Below are positions 16,304 to 24,584 of a DNA stretch of 64,000 bases, piece by piece. Source of the stretch: Novosphingobium sp. G106 (lineage in GTDB: Bacteria > Pseudomonadota > Alphaproteobacteria > Sphingomonadales > Sphingomonadaceae). The notes beneath the pieces were generated by a model. It searched no databases, had not been told where the DNA came from, and was given only the letters and a program-made list of their open reading frames with translations. The stretch is from contig NZ_JAHOOZ010000003.1 of assembly GCF_019075875.1 (NCBI RefSeq), positions 62,001-126,000 of the forward strand, in the 5' to 3' direction. Both the position numbers and the translations under genes were made by a program. How positions within the stretch are numbered: the first letter of the stretch is position 1; the number at the start of each line of letters is the position of its first letter.

Positions 16304-17043
16304 TGCGCTGTGCCCTGGAGGCGCCGCAGGGCACCGGCGGCGATCGCCGCACCCGGCCCCTTGCCGTCCACGAATGTCTCGAGCGCATGACCCAGGGTCA
16401 CGTTGCCGCTCAGCCGATCATGCGGCGGCACCGCGGTCACGCAGTCGAACCCGTCGCAGGGATCGAAATCCGAGGTCACGACGACAAAGACCGGCACCGA
16501 GGTCACATGAAAGGCGCGCAACAGCCGCGGATCGATGCCGATATTGTTGTAGCTCGCCTGGTTGTCGACGACCCGGACGATGCCTTCCTGGAAGGCCTTC
16601 ATCGAATTGCCGGGAAAGCCGTTGAACACGACGACCCCGCCGGCCTTGGCGGTATCGCGGATCAGCGGCTTCAGGCTGTCCGGCGGCATCGACAGCGAGG
16701 CGAAAACCATGAGCTGCGGCGCCTTGCCGCGCTCGCCCTGGTTGTCGCCGGCAGCACTCAGGATCTCGTCGAAGTCGATTTGGCCGTCGGACCCGACCTT
16801 CAAGGTCCGCGCGGCGTGGTTCAAATTCGCCTCGCCGCCGCGCGCGGCCTCGAGCGCATCGTTGCGCAGGGCATCGCCGCGGCGCGCGACTTCGCTGGCA
16901 AGCGCGGAGGCCTCCTCGCCGTTTTCGGCCTTGCGGCCCATGACCGCCTGGAGGTCCAGACCATCCACAGTTTGGGCGATCGCATAGGTCGTGCCGGCGA
17001 GAGCGAGCACGGCCACTGGGATGAGGAAGCGCCGGCGCTTCAC
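16300..17043 (-). CDS. trbC: TrbC, F-type pilin assembly protein
   Basis: 247 residues with signal peptide FLIPVAVLALAGTTYAIAQ. The C-terminal thioredoxin-like TrbC domain runs from QLMVFASLSMPPDSLKPLIR through GGVVVFNGFPGNSMKAF and GIDPRLLRAFHVTSVPVFVV to the CDGFDCVTA pair. TrbC is a periplasmic protein needed for F-pilus outgrowth. Stop overlaps traN start and start overlaps the traU stop, so translation is coupled. Confidence 0.92.
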   Translation of the reverse strand: MKRRRFLIPVAVLALAGTTYAIAQTVDGLDLQAVMGRKAENGEEASALASEVARRGDALRNDALEAARGGEANLNHAARTLKVGSDGQIDFDEILSAAGDNQGERGKAPQLMVFASLSMPPDSLKPLIRDTAKAGGVVVFNGFPGNSMKAFQEGIVRVVDNQASYNNIGIDPRLLRAFHVTSVPVFVVVTSDFDPCDGFDCVTAVPPHDRLSGNVTLGHALETFVDGKGPGAAIAAGALRRLQGTAQ

Positions 17044-18116
17044 AGGACGCAGCAGTTGCGTTTGCGCCAGACAAGGTAGCCCATGTCCTCGCCGACGGCG
17101 GGATATGTATTACCTGAACCTGGCTTGAGGTCTGAAGATCCGATCGGCGGACAGGCCCAGCGGCCCTTCACCATGGGGCTCGGGTTCACCGCCTGGAAGC
17201 GGTACTGCTGCTTTTTCATGATCGGCATGAGGTATTTCTTGCAGAGGCCCTCGCCGCCCATCGTCCCCCAGGCGATGCCCATCCGGTGCATCTTGTAGGA
17301 GAAGCGCGAGAGCGCGAGCCGGCTCGCCTGGACATGGCCGATGTGCGCCGAGACATTGCCGTTCATCGGGTACATCGGTCCCTGGCAGCCGGCGCACCAG
17401 AATAGCGGATCGAGCGGCAGGTGGACCGTCGCGCTAGCGCAGTCGGCGGCGCAGGCGGCCTGGGCGATCGGATTGGCGAAGATCGCGACTTCGGGGTTGA
17501 TCAGCGCGGTCAGCGTATCGTCCTGCCACAGCGGATCGATCTCGGTGACATAGGCGATGTCGAACGAGGCCTGCTCGAGACAGGCCATGTCGGTCAGCAC
17601 CTCCATCCAGTAGAGGAGCGGGTACATGTACCAGTGGACGTGCCACTTCGAGCCGGTGTTGGGCCCATCGGGGGTGCGACGGGCCTTGCCGTAACCGATG
17701 TCGAACCCGGGCGCGATGCGCTTGCCGCCGAGATTGACGAAGCACCACGGCTTGACCGAGACGTCGGCGAGGCGGACCGGCTCCCAGAAGCCCATGGCGA
17801 TGCCGATGCGCGGGATCGGCGAGCCGCACAGGCATATCGGCAGCGCCGGGTTACCGGTGTCGGGCCGCCCGGCGAGCGAGGGAAAGATGTGGAGCCCGCC
17901 GACTGAGAGCGGGAACAGGCATGACCAGCACACATCCGTGACCGGATTGACGAACTTGCCCGTGCAGGAGCCGGGAACGCCGCCGCCCGAGGCTGTCGTC
18001 GTAGCATTCTGCACCGGAGTTTGCGCGGCGGTCGGAGCCGAAGCAAACAGCGACAGGACGAGCGCGGCTGACGCCACGACGCCAGATCTCAATCGCCATG
18101 CTCGCCGCGCCATCAC
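17040..18116 (-). CDS. traU: TraU, F-type conjugation periplasmic protein
   Basis: 358 residues; signal peptide VVASAALVLSLFASAPTAAQ. Then CTGKFVNPVTDVCWSCLFPL, LPICLCGSPIPRIGIAMGFW, ACAADCASATVHLPLDPLFW with CAGCQGPMYPMNG and a terminal RKRNCCVL, the ordered cysteines of TraU. TraU is a periplasmic protein needed mainly for DNA transfer in F. Overlaps traW at the start. Confidence 0.94.
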   Translation of the reverse strand: MMARRAWRLRSGVVASAALVLSLFASAPTAAQTPVQNATTTASGGGVPGSCTGKFVNPVTDVCWSCLFPLSVGGLHIFPSLAGRPDTGNPALPICLCGSPIPRIGIAMGFWEPVRLADVSVKPWCFVNLGGKRIAPGFDIGYGKARRTPDGPNTGSKWHVHWYMYPLLYWMEVLTDMACLEQASFDIAYVTEIDPLWQDDTLTALINPEVAIFANPIAQAACAADCASATVHLPLDPLFWCAGCQGPMYPMNGNVSAHIGHVQASRLALSRFSYKMHRMGIAWGTMGGEGLCKKYLMPIMKKQQYRFQAVNPSPMVKGRWACPPIGSSDLKPGSGNTYPAVGEDMGYLVWRKRNCCVL

Positions 18117-18748
18117 CCGCCCCTCTGCAGCGACGCGGGAATTTCGCTGACGCGCATCGTCTTGCCCGCCTGCTCGACGACGGCGGGCACCGCGCGGATG
18201 CCGAAGCGATCGGTCAGGTAGCCGCCCTGGTCGAAATAGAAGCGGCGCTGGTAGCGCGTCATCGCCTCGAGCGGCGCGCCCTTCACCATGATGATCTTGG
18301 CGGAGAGGTCGGTATAACGCGCGAGTGCCCAGCTCATCTGCGCCGCGTCGTCGCCATCGATGAAGACGAGCGCCTGGCGCACGGTTACGAAATCTAGCGG
18401 ATTGATGCGCTGGCCGGCGCGGGCGATCAGATTGCCCTTGGTATCGGACACGTCATGGTCGATCGCGATGGCGGGATCATAGGCCCAGCTCCGAGGCTTC
18501 AAGGCCGGCGCCATGCCGAAGACGGGATCGGGCCGGCGGACCTTGCGCTCGGTACGCTCCGCCAGCTCGCGGTTCATCCGGTCGATTCCGCCGTTCGCCT
18601 GCAGCGTCGCCAGTTTGGTCTCGATCGTGCGCAGCAGGTCGGGCTCGAGCAGCGCGAAGACCGTGCCCTGCTGGCCGTAGTCGCGTGCCATGCTGGGCAC
18701 GGGCAAGGCGGCAAGTCCTGCGGCCAGGATAATAGGAGCCGTCCTCAC
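18113..18748 (-). CDS. traW: TraW, F-type conjugation periplasmic protein
   Basis: About 211 residues from GTG 18748, which overlaps the stop of the peptidase gene (GTGA); ATGs further upstream lie within that gene in another frame. Signal peptide RTAPIILAAGLAALPVPSMA followed by RDYGQQGTVFALLEPDLLRT, the usual TraW N-terminus. Later INPLDFVTVRQALVFIDGDD and RFYFDQGGYLTDRFGIRAVP with P-AVVEQ mark the TraW fold. Works with TraH, TraF and TrbC in pilus assembly. Confidence 0.93.
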   Translation of the reverse strand: MRTAPIILAAGLAALPVPSMARDYGQQGTVFALLEPDLLRTIETKLATLQANGGIDRMNRELAERTERKVRRPDPVFGMAPALKPRSWAYDPAIAIDHDVSDTKGNLIARAGQRINPLDFVTVRQALVFIDGDDAAQMSWALARYTDLSAKIIMVKGAPLEAMTRYQRRFYFDQGGYLTDRFGIRAVPAVVEQAGKTMRVSEIPASLQRGG

Positions 18749-19323
18749 AGCACGCTCGCTTCGGCCGTGCCGATGATGCGAGAGCGGCAGATGAAGCCTA
18801 TCGCGGCGTAGCGGCTGTCGAAGCCGTCCTTGTGCGGACTGCCGACATAGTAGCAACCGGCCGGAATGATCCCGACCGGTCCTGCTTCGAGCGCCTCGCC
18901 AAGCCGTGAGCGCGGCTTCATCGTCGCGACGGGGCGACGGGCGCCCTGCCCGTTCGCCGCCCGGACAAAGACGTCGGCGCCCTCGTGCTCAACGACGTCG
19001 CCAGGTATGCCGTAGACTATCTTGCCGAAGGGCGCGGGACGCACGCCAAAGTGCCGCGTAACCAGCGGCGTGGCGGGCGGCGCGAAAAAGACCGTGTCTC
19101 CGCGGATCGGCAGTTCGCCGCGCTTCACGAGAAAGGCCCAGTTGGGCAGCGAGGGCGATCGGTTGACGAGGAACAGGCGCTGCGACGCTGCGTCGTCGAG
19201 AGCTTTCCAGCCCAGGAGCCCCAGCAAGGCAAAGCCGGCGATGGCCCAATGCCGTAGGACGCCGCCGCGCTGGCGGCCCGGCTCATCGGGGCTCTCACCG
19301 TTGCGCTCATCGTTCTTGGCCAT
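18745..19323 (-). CDS. S26-family conjugation signal peptidase (RP4 TraF type)
   Basis: 192 residues from ATG 19323. One N-terminal membrane helix (WAIAGFALLGLLGWKAL). The catalytic pair of the S26 TraF type is visible: Ser in NRSPSLPNWAFLVKRG (about 67-70) and Lys in GKIVYGIPGDVVEHEG (about 112). In related systems this peptidase matures the pilin or transfer proteins; TraA here has a long cleavable leader. The name traF is shared with the thioredoxin-like gene of this operon, so no symbol is given. Overlaps trbI by 17 bases. Confidence 0.88.
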   Translation of the reverse strand: MAKNDERNGESPDEPGRQRGGVLRHWAIAGFALLGLLGWKALDDAASQRLFLVNRSPSLPNWAFLVKRGELPIRGDTVFFAPPATPLVTRHFGVRPAPFGKIVYGIPGDVVEHEGADVFVRAANGQGARRPVATMKPRSRLGEALEAGPVGIIPAGCYYVGSPHKDGFDSRYAAIGFICRSRIIGTAEASVL

Positions 19324-19855
19324 TTGCCGGTCCAAGCAGCGCGGCCACACCCCGCCGCGCGGGCGCGACCTCGGAACTGGGCATCGGCGCGAGCGGCCGC
19401 GGGGCGGCGCCGAGCGTCGGTACCGCGGCAGGCCCGTTCGCGGTGATGAGCTTGCCGACCTCGCCGCGCACGTCGGCGGTGACGTCGGGCACCGATCCCG
19501 ACACCACGGCCTCGCCCACCAGGATCGTCGTTCCGTCCTGCGCCCGCTTCTTGAGCACATCCTGGAGCAGTGCCATGAAATGGCGCGTATCGCGCTCGAC
19601 CTGCTCGGGACTGTTGCCCGAGCGCGCCTCGGCCATGACGAAATCGTTGATCATCGCCGAGAGGCTGACCGCAACGATCCGCCGCGATTTGAGCTTGATC
19701 ACCTCGCGCGTGATCCAGGCGCCCCAGACCGAGGTGCCGATGAGCACGGCGCCGATCGCGATCCCGGTCCAGGAATAGCCGGCGAAACCGGGTCGCCGCT
19801 TTGCCGGCAGAGGCGATGCCGGCGGATCCTCAACATGTCCAAACAGGTCCTGCAT
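19307..19855 (-). CDS. trbI: TrbI, F-type conjugation protein
   Basis: 182 residues with a single membrane helix at about 28-48 (SWTGIAIGAVLIGTSVWGAW) and a periplasmic part ITREVIKLKSRRIVAVSLSA, then ...FMALLQDVLKKRAQDGTTIL, VGEAVVSGSVPDVT. This is the F-type TrbI pattern (not the VirB10-like TrbI of RP4). It affects pilus retraction in F. The gene sits 10 bases after the small membrane protein gene. Confidence 0.88.
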   Translation of the reverse strand: MQDLFGHVEDPPASPLPAKRRPGFAGYSWTGIAIGAVLIGTSVWGAWITREVIKLKSRRIVAVSLSAMINDFVMAEARSGNSPEQVERDTRHFMALLQDVLKKRAQDGTTILVGEAVVSGSVPDVTADVRGEVGKLITANGPAAVPTLGAAPRPLAPMPSSEVAPARRGVAALLGPANGQER

Positions 19856-19865
19856 TGGTCAGCCC

Positions 19866-20231
19866 TCAGGTGGCGGTAACGGTGGGGTTGGACGGCCTGG
19901 TCGCGGCACTCGCGCGCAGATCCGCGGCCAGCGCGCGGGCGCGCATCGCGGCGAGCGGCACGAATGCGCCCGCAAAGAGCCATGCGATGATGTGCTGGAA
20001 CGAGGCGCGCGCGGCGGGCGACGCGGCGAGGTAATGCTCCGCCAGGTTGCAGCCTTCGCGGAAGAACCCCTCGAAACTGGCGTTGGCGAACAGGATGAAG
20101 AACAGTGCGAGTAGGCCCAGCGCGGCGAGGCCGTTCAGCGCGCACCAGGCCCAAACCGTGACGATCCAATAAGCCGCCGCGGCGCCGCGCCCCTCCGAAG
20201 GCTTCATCGATGGAGAGCCCCGCCGGTTCAT
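19866..20231 (-). CDS. Small membrane protein in the tra operon
   Basis: 121 residues with two predicted membrane helices, about 25-45 (VWAWCALNGLAALGLLALFF) and 80-100 (IIAWLFAGAFVPLAAMRARA). ATG at 20231 overlaps the traC stop (ATGA); a Met at residue 9 is an alternative. No family recognised; the position between traC and trbI corresponds to where F carries small nonessential genes. Confidence 0.7.
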   Translation of the reverse strand: MNRRGSPSMKPSEGRGAAAAYWIVTVWAWCALNGLAALGLLALFFILFANASFEGFFREGCNLAEHYLAASPAARASFQHIIAWLFAGAFVPLAAMRARALAADLRASAATRPSNPTVTAT

Positions 20232-22813
20232 TCAGCCGCCTCTGACGCGTCGTCGCTCGGCCGGTTGGCAGCGTTGGTCCATTTTGTCCGGTCATTGGGA
20301 AAGGCGATGCGCTCGATTGCGGCGTCCATCGGCAGGCCGCGCTCGACCAGGCGATCGACGTCGGCAAAAACCTGCGGGCTCGAGGAAAAGACCGTGCCCG
20401 AATAGGGGTCGAGGACGAGCCGCCCGACCGCAAGCGTCTCGGGGCCCTTGATCATGATGTCGGAATATTCGGTGCCGTTGCGCTTGAGGCTGCGCATCAG
20501 CGCATCGGTGCCGGGCGACATTTCGAAGCGGCCGAGCTTCGAAAAGTCCGAGATCGTCTCGGGCTTCTGCTGGAGGATGACGAACCAGTCGCTGTTCTCG
20601 AGCGCGGCAATCGAGCCTTCCGACTTGTAGTAGTCGTTCAAGGACTGCGTCGCAGTGATCAGCGAGGCACCGTACTTGCGGCAGGTACGCGCGTAGGTCT
20701 CGACGAAATCGGCCATCGAGCCGCCCTTGAGGAGTTGCCAGGCCTCGTCGAGCAGTAGCGCCTTTCTCGTCGCGCGGTCGGCGCGCATGGCCTGGCTCGA
20801 AAGGAACATGATCGCAGTCAGCACGACCGAGCGCAGCTCCTCGCGCGCGGAAAGATCGGAGAGTTCGAATACGGTAAGCCGCGCGTGGATGCTGAGGCTC
20901 GCCTTCCCCTGGAAGAAACGCCCGTAAGTGCCGGCGATCGAGAACGGCCGCATGGCGATCGAGAGCGCGATGCCCTGCGGATGACCGGCGGCCTTCAATT
21001 CCTCGATCACGCCGTCGATCGAGCCCTCGCTGCCATGGCGCTCCCACTCGGCGTTGACTGCGCCATCGATCAGTCCGCGCTCGGTGTCGTCGAGCCGGTC
21101 CATGTGCCGGCCCATCTGGCCGATGATGGACTTCAGCATGCCCATGCAGTCGAGCCGGTAATCGTCGTCGGCTGCAGCCTGGGCGGCGTCGATCATCGAG
21201 AACGGGTTGAGGCAGAAGCCCGAGCTCATCGTGAACTCGACGAAGTCGCCGTTCTGCAGCTTGCAGCTGTGCTCGAACGAGCGGCCGTCGTCGATGACGA
21301 TGACCTTGGCGCCGGCGCCGACAAGTGCGGCGGTGATCTCCTGCAAGGTCACCGACTTGCCCGAGCCGGACTTGCCGAAGACCGCGACGTTGTGGTTGCC
21401 GGCGGCATTCTCGAACGGGGACCAGAAGAAGGGTTGCCCGCGCCGGCCGACGAGCAGCAGGTGCGGAATCGTATTGCCGAGATACTCGCCCTGAAGCGGC
21501 GCGATGTTGGCGACCGTGGTGGTGAGCATCGTGCGCATGCGCTTCATGCGTTCGAAATCGCGAGATAGCCCGTTCGCCATCGTCATCGGCATCACCGAGA
21601 GGAAGCCGAACATCTGCATGTGGCGCTCGTCCTGAAGCTCCCAGCCCGAAGCCTTGTAGATTGCCTTGAGGCTGCGCTCGTGGGTGTCACCCTGCCCGTG
21701 GGGCGAGAAGCTGGTGACGCCGTAGAACACGCGGACCAGCTTCTGGCCCTGGCGCAGCTGTTCCTGGACATATTCCCATTCACGCGACTGGTCGCGCAGC
21801 TGCGGCATGTACCGGGCCGAGCGGGAATCGGCGAGGCTGGTCGTGCGCATGAACTTGAAGCCGGCGCGGGTGTTGGCCGCCTGCTCGTCGGGATATTCGA
21901 TGCAAAGCACGGTCGCGACGGGACACGGCATGCGCAGCTTGTCGGTGAAGGGATCGCCGATGAGCCGGGCGGTGTCCCAGGGGGCCCAGCGCGGCGGCAG
22001 GTTGCGAACTGCGTAGGAGCGGACGTCGAAGCGGTCGGGATGAATCTCGCCGATCTCGGGCGCGCCGTCTACGAAGACGCCGGTCGCGCGGAAGCGCTCG
22101 GTGCGGAAGTGGATGCGGTCGGCCTCGACCTGCATTTCCATGTCGCGGCGCACCGCCTGGTCGGCGATCGGATCGAAGGGGTTGTACTCCTTGGGATCCT
22201 CGTCCGACGAGGTGGTAGGCGAGGTCAGATCGTCGATAAGCGCGAGCAGACCGATCGGATCGATCGCGTGCGCGTGGACCTCGATCGAGCGGAGCATCGA
22301 GATCATGCTGTCGCGCAGCGTGACGAGCTCGTCCTCGCTGACCTTCGTACTTTCGGGAACGCCGACCGAGATGATCACGCGGTGCGAACGCAGATGAAAC
22401 GGCGCGTCTTTCGAGAGGCTCTGCCACACGCCGCCAGCGAGATGATCGGCGCGGTGGCGCGCCATGCACTCGTAGACCCCGCCGACCTCGTAGCGCGGCA
22501 TGAACCACTGGCCGAACCTGTCGGCGAGCCGCGGGCTCATCCAGTGCATGATCTGGATGCAGGTGCCCTGCGGGATACCTTCCGAAAGAAACTGCGCGAT
22601 GATCTCGCTGGTGCGCTCGTCGGCGCCGACCAGCGGCGCGACCTCGATCACGAAGCCGCGCGAGGCGCTGTTGTGGTAGAGCCCCTTCTTGGGATCGTAG
22701 CTGCGATAGGGCAGCCAGTGCGATAGCATCGGCACGGCGGCCTCGGGCGGCGCCTTTTCTAGCCGGCGCGGTCCGCCGAAAATGTCTGCAACGATCCGAT
22801 CGATCAGCGACAT
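20228..22813 (-). CDS. traC: TraC, type IV secretion ATPase (VirB4-like)
   Basis: 861 residues. An N-terminal TraC_F region (LIDRIVADIFGGPRRLE, ...LPYRSYDPKKGLYHN) precedes a P-loop motor with Walker A GKSGSGKSVT near residue 480 and Walker B LLLDEAWQLL near 688, followed by ITATQSLNDYYKSEG. TraC is the inner-membrane-associated ATPase that powers pilus assembly. All nucleotide-binding motifs are intact, in contrast with the frameshifted virB4 at 35777-38190. Follows traV by three bases. Confidence 0.95.
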   Translation of the reverse strand: MSLIDRIVADIFGGPRRLEKAPPEAAVPMLSHWLPYRSYDPKKGLYHNSASRGFVIEVAPLVGADERTSEIIAQFLSEGIPQGTCIQIMHWMSPRLADRFGQWFMPRYEVGGVYECMARHRADHLAGGVWQSLSKDAPFHLRSHRVIISVGVPESTKVSEDELVTLRDSMISMLRSIEVHAHAIDPIGLLALIDDLTSPTTSSDEDPKEYNPFDPIADQAVRRDMEMQVEADRIHFRTERFRATGVFVDGAPEIGEIHPDRFDVRSYAVRNLPPRWAPWDTARLIGDPFTDKLRMPCPVATVLCIEYPDEQAANTRAGFKFMRTTSLADSRSARYMPQLRDQSREWEYVQEQLRQGQKLVRVFYGVTSFSPHGQGDTHERSLKAIYKASGWELQDERHMQMFGFLSVMPMTMANGLSRDFERMKRMRTMLTTTVANIAPLQGEYLGNTIPHLLLVGRRGQPFFWSPFENAAGNHNVAVFGKSGSGKSVTLQEITAALVGAGAKVIVIDDGRSFEHSCKLQNGDFVEFTMSSGFCLNPFSMIDAAQAAADDDYRLDCMGMLKSIIGQMGRHMDRLDDTERGLIDGAVNAEWERHGSEGSIDGVIEELKAAGHPQGIALSIAMRPFSIAGTYGRFFQGKASLSIHARLTVFELSDLSAREELRSVVLTAIMFLSSQAMRADRATRKALLLDEAWQLLKGGSMADFVETYARTCRKYGASLITATQSLNDYYKSEGSIAALENSDWFVILQQKPETISDFSKLGRFEMSPGTDALMRSLKRNGTEYSDIMIKGPETLAVGRLVLDPYSGTVFSSSPQVFADVDRLVERGLPMDAAIERIAFPNDRTKWTNAANRPSDDASEAAE

Positions 22814-22816
22814 CGT

Positions 22817-23476
22817 CTATTTCTCCCGCCCGGCAGCGTCGCTCGCCGGAAAGCTTGGCGCCGACACGGACGGGCTCGCCCCAGCCACCGGCTTCTCAGC
22901 GGACGGCTTGTCCACTGGACGCGGCGCGGTAGCTGGCAAAGCCGCTTTCCCCGGCTGCAGCCGCTGCTTCACGGCATCGGCGATCTCCTCGCGGCTCGCC
23001 GGCTTTGTAGCCTGCGCGGGTGGAGGCGCGGCCCCGACTGGGGCGAGTGTCGGCAATTCAGGTGCGCCGGCCGCCAGATCGGCGAGGCTGAGCCTGGTCT
23101 GCGTAGCGGATGGCCGGTCGCCTCCGGTCAGCATGACGGGGCCTTCGTCGTCGAGCTCGGCATAAACGATGGTCGGCTCGCGCCAACGACCGAAGCGATC
23201 CTGGCGCGCCGGCAGGACGATCTTCAGCGCGCGCGGCGAATGCTGCGTGGACGCCGACAACCCCTTGGTCACCGCGGCGGACGTCGGCACATCGCCGCCC
23301 TGCCCGGCGTCGCCGGAAATCAGCGCCAGCGCCTGGTCGTCGATCTTGGTGGTCGGCGCGCATATGCCGCCCGGCGCCTCGCAGCGGAAATTGCCTTTGA
23401 CGTTGCCGCCGAAGGTGGCGCATCCCGCGAGCGCTGCAAGCGCGCCGATCCCGACCGTCCATCTAGCCTTGGACAT
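22817..23476 (-). CDS. traV: TraV, outer-membrane lipoprotein of the F-type core complex
   Basis: 219 residues. Lipobox LAALAGCATFGG puts the lipidated Cys near residue 19; GNFRCEAPGGICAPTTKI follows, the TraV Cys signature. The C-terminal half is Pro/Ala-rich. TraV anchors TraK and TraB to the outer membrane (VirB7 counterpart). Start overlaps the previous gene by 14 bases. Confidence 0.9.
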   Translation of the reverse strand: MSKARWTVGIGALAALAGCATFGGNVKGNFRCEAPGGICAPTTKIDDQALALISGDAGQGGDVPTSAAVTKGLSASTQHSPRALKIVLPARQDRFGRWREPTIVYAELDDEGPVMLTGGDRPSATQTRLSLADLAAGAPELPTLAPVGAAPPPAQATKPASREEIADAVKQRLQPGKAALPATAPRPVDKPSAEKPVAGASPSVSAPSFPASDAAGREK

Positions 23477-23750
23477 GGGAAGTCTCCCGCATGGATGTGT
23501 GGCGCCGACACCAGCGCAGCCCAGATTGGATGGGCTCGCGGACCGCGGCGGCTAGCAACCAGAGCGCGAGCAACAGCAGGCCGCAGACGGCCACCGCCTG
23601 CATCGCTGCGAATAGGGAGAGCAATCCTTCCGGGTCGGCCTGGCGCGCCTCGCGGACCGCCTCGCTCGACAGCGCGAAGAGGAAGCCAAGGTCGAGCGCG
23701 GCGAAGACAGCGAATGATTTGCGCGCGCTGGCCGGAGACCAGGTGGCCAT
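23463..23750 (-). CDS. Small two-helix membrane protein in the tra operon
   Basis: 95 residues from ATG 23750 (MATWSPASARKSFAVF...). Hydrophobic segments at about 12-28 and 45-70 (LFAAMQAVAVCGLLLLALWL). The ATG overlaps the dsbC stop (ATGA), supporting this start over an upstream one at 23771. No F tra counterpart recognised. Confidence 0.65.
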   Translation of the reverse strand: MATWSPASARKSFAVFAALDLGFLFALSSEAVREARQADPEGLLSLFAAMQAVAVCGLLLLALWLLAAAVREPIQSGLRWCRRHTSMRETSHVQG

Positions 23751-24565
23751 CAGCTGCCTCCCTTGATCCACTGCTCGAGAAAGTCGCGCGGGCGGAACCC
23801 TTCGAGCACCGCGCCGTCATCGCGAACGATGACCGGCGTGCCGGTAAAGCCTTTCTCGCGGGCGAAGCGCTCGTTGGCGTCGAGGCCCGAGGTGTCGCAG
23901 CTCGCGCCGGGCAGGTTCTCGCCGGCATAGGCGGCGCGCACCGCCCTGGCCTTGTCGCGCGCGCAATAGACCCGGTTGGCGAGATCGCGGCTGCCGAGCA
24001 CCGAGATCGGCCGCTCAATCACGCGCACGTCCATCTGCTCGAGCGTGCTCGCGAGCGCCCGGCAATAGCCGCAGCGAAAGTCGGTGAAGACGGTGACGGT
24101 CCGCCCCGCCGGCTTGCCCCAGACGATCGCGCCCGAATTGCCGAGCCCGGCGAGATCGACCTTCGCGGGCACTGTCGGCCGAGCCTTTGCCTCGCGGGTG
24201 AGCTGCGGCGCATCGCTCTCTTCGCGCCCTGCCTGCTGCGCACTCGCAGCTGCTCCGCCGAGCAGCATGTCAGGATTGATCTCGAGGAGCTTGGCCGCGG
24301 TCAGGTCCTGGCGCGTCTCCATGTCGTAGAGCCGGCCGACGAAGAGATAGCGCGCGCCAGCGTCGGTGTAGAACAAGGTCTTGCCGGCGACGACTTCGCA
24401 AAGGCCATCGATCTTGCTGCAGTCGACCGCGCTGACCTTGGTCTTGGGCAGCCGGGCCTTGAGGAGCTGGCCGACGCGCGCGCCGTCGACCGGGGCGGCG
24501 GCCAGGACAGCGACAGAAGCTGACGTGGCAACAAGGGCGGCGAGACCCGCAATTTTCCATTTCAT
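23750..24565 (-). CDS. DsbC-family disulfide isomerase of the conjugation operon
   Basis: 271 residues from ATG 24565. Signal peptide GLAALVATSASVAVLAAAPV, an N-terminal dimerisation part (VSAVDCSKIDGLCEVVAGKT, LFYTDAGARYLFVGRLYDME), then a thioredoxin domain with FTDFRCGYCRALASTLEQMD and the cis-Pro loop FTGTPVIVRDDGAVLEGF. The CGYC active site matches DsbC. Such genes lie between traB and traV in many F-like systems and serve the Cys-rich Tra proteins. The start follows the traB stop by 19 bases. Confidence 0.92.
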   Translation of the reverse strand: MKWKIAGLAALVATSASVAVLAAAPVDGARVGQLLKARLPKTKVSAVDCSKIDGLCEVVAGKTLFYTDAGARYLFVGRLYDMETRQDLTAAKLLEINPDMLLGGAAASAQQAGREESDAPQLTREAKARPTVPAKVDLAGLGNSGAIVWGKPAGRTVTVFTDFRCGYCRALASTLEQMDVRVIERPISVLGSRDLANRVYCARDKARAVRAAYAGENLPGASCDTSGLDANERFAREKGFTGTPVIVRDDGAVLEGFRPRDFLEQWIKGGS

Positions 24566-24584
24566 CGAATGAACCCTTTGACTG

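Noticed and set aside
21620..22726. 368-codon plus-strand open frame opposite traC
   Set aside because: Shadow of traC; low-complexity Arg/Asp/Val composition and no start signal.
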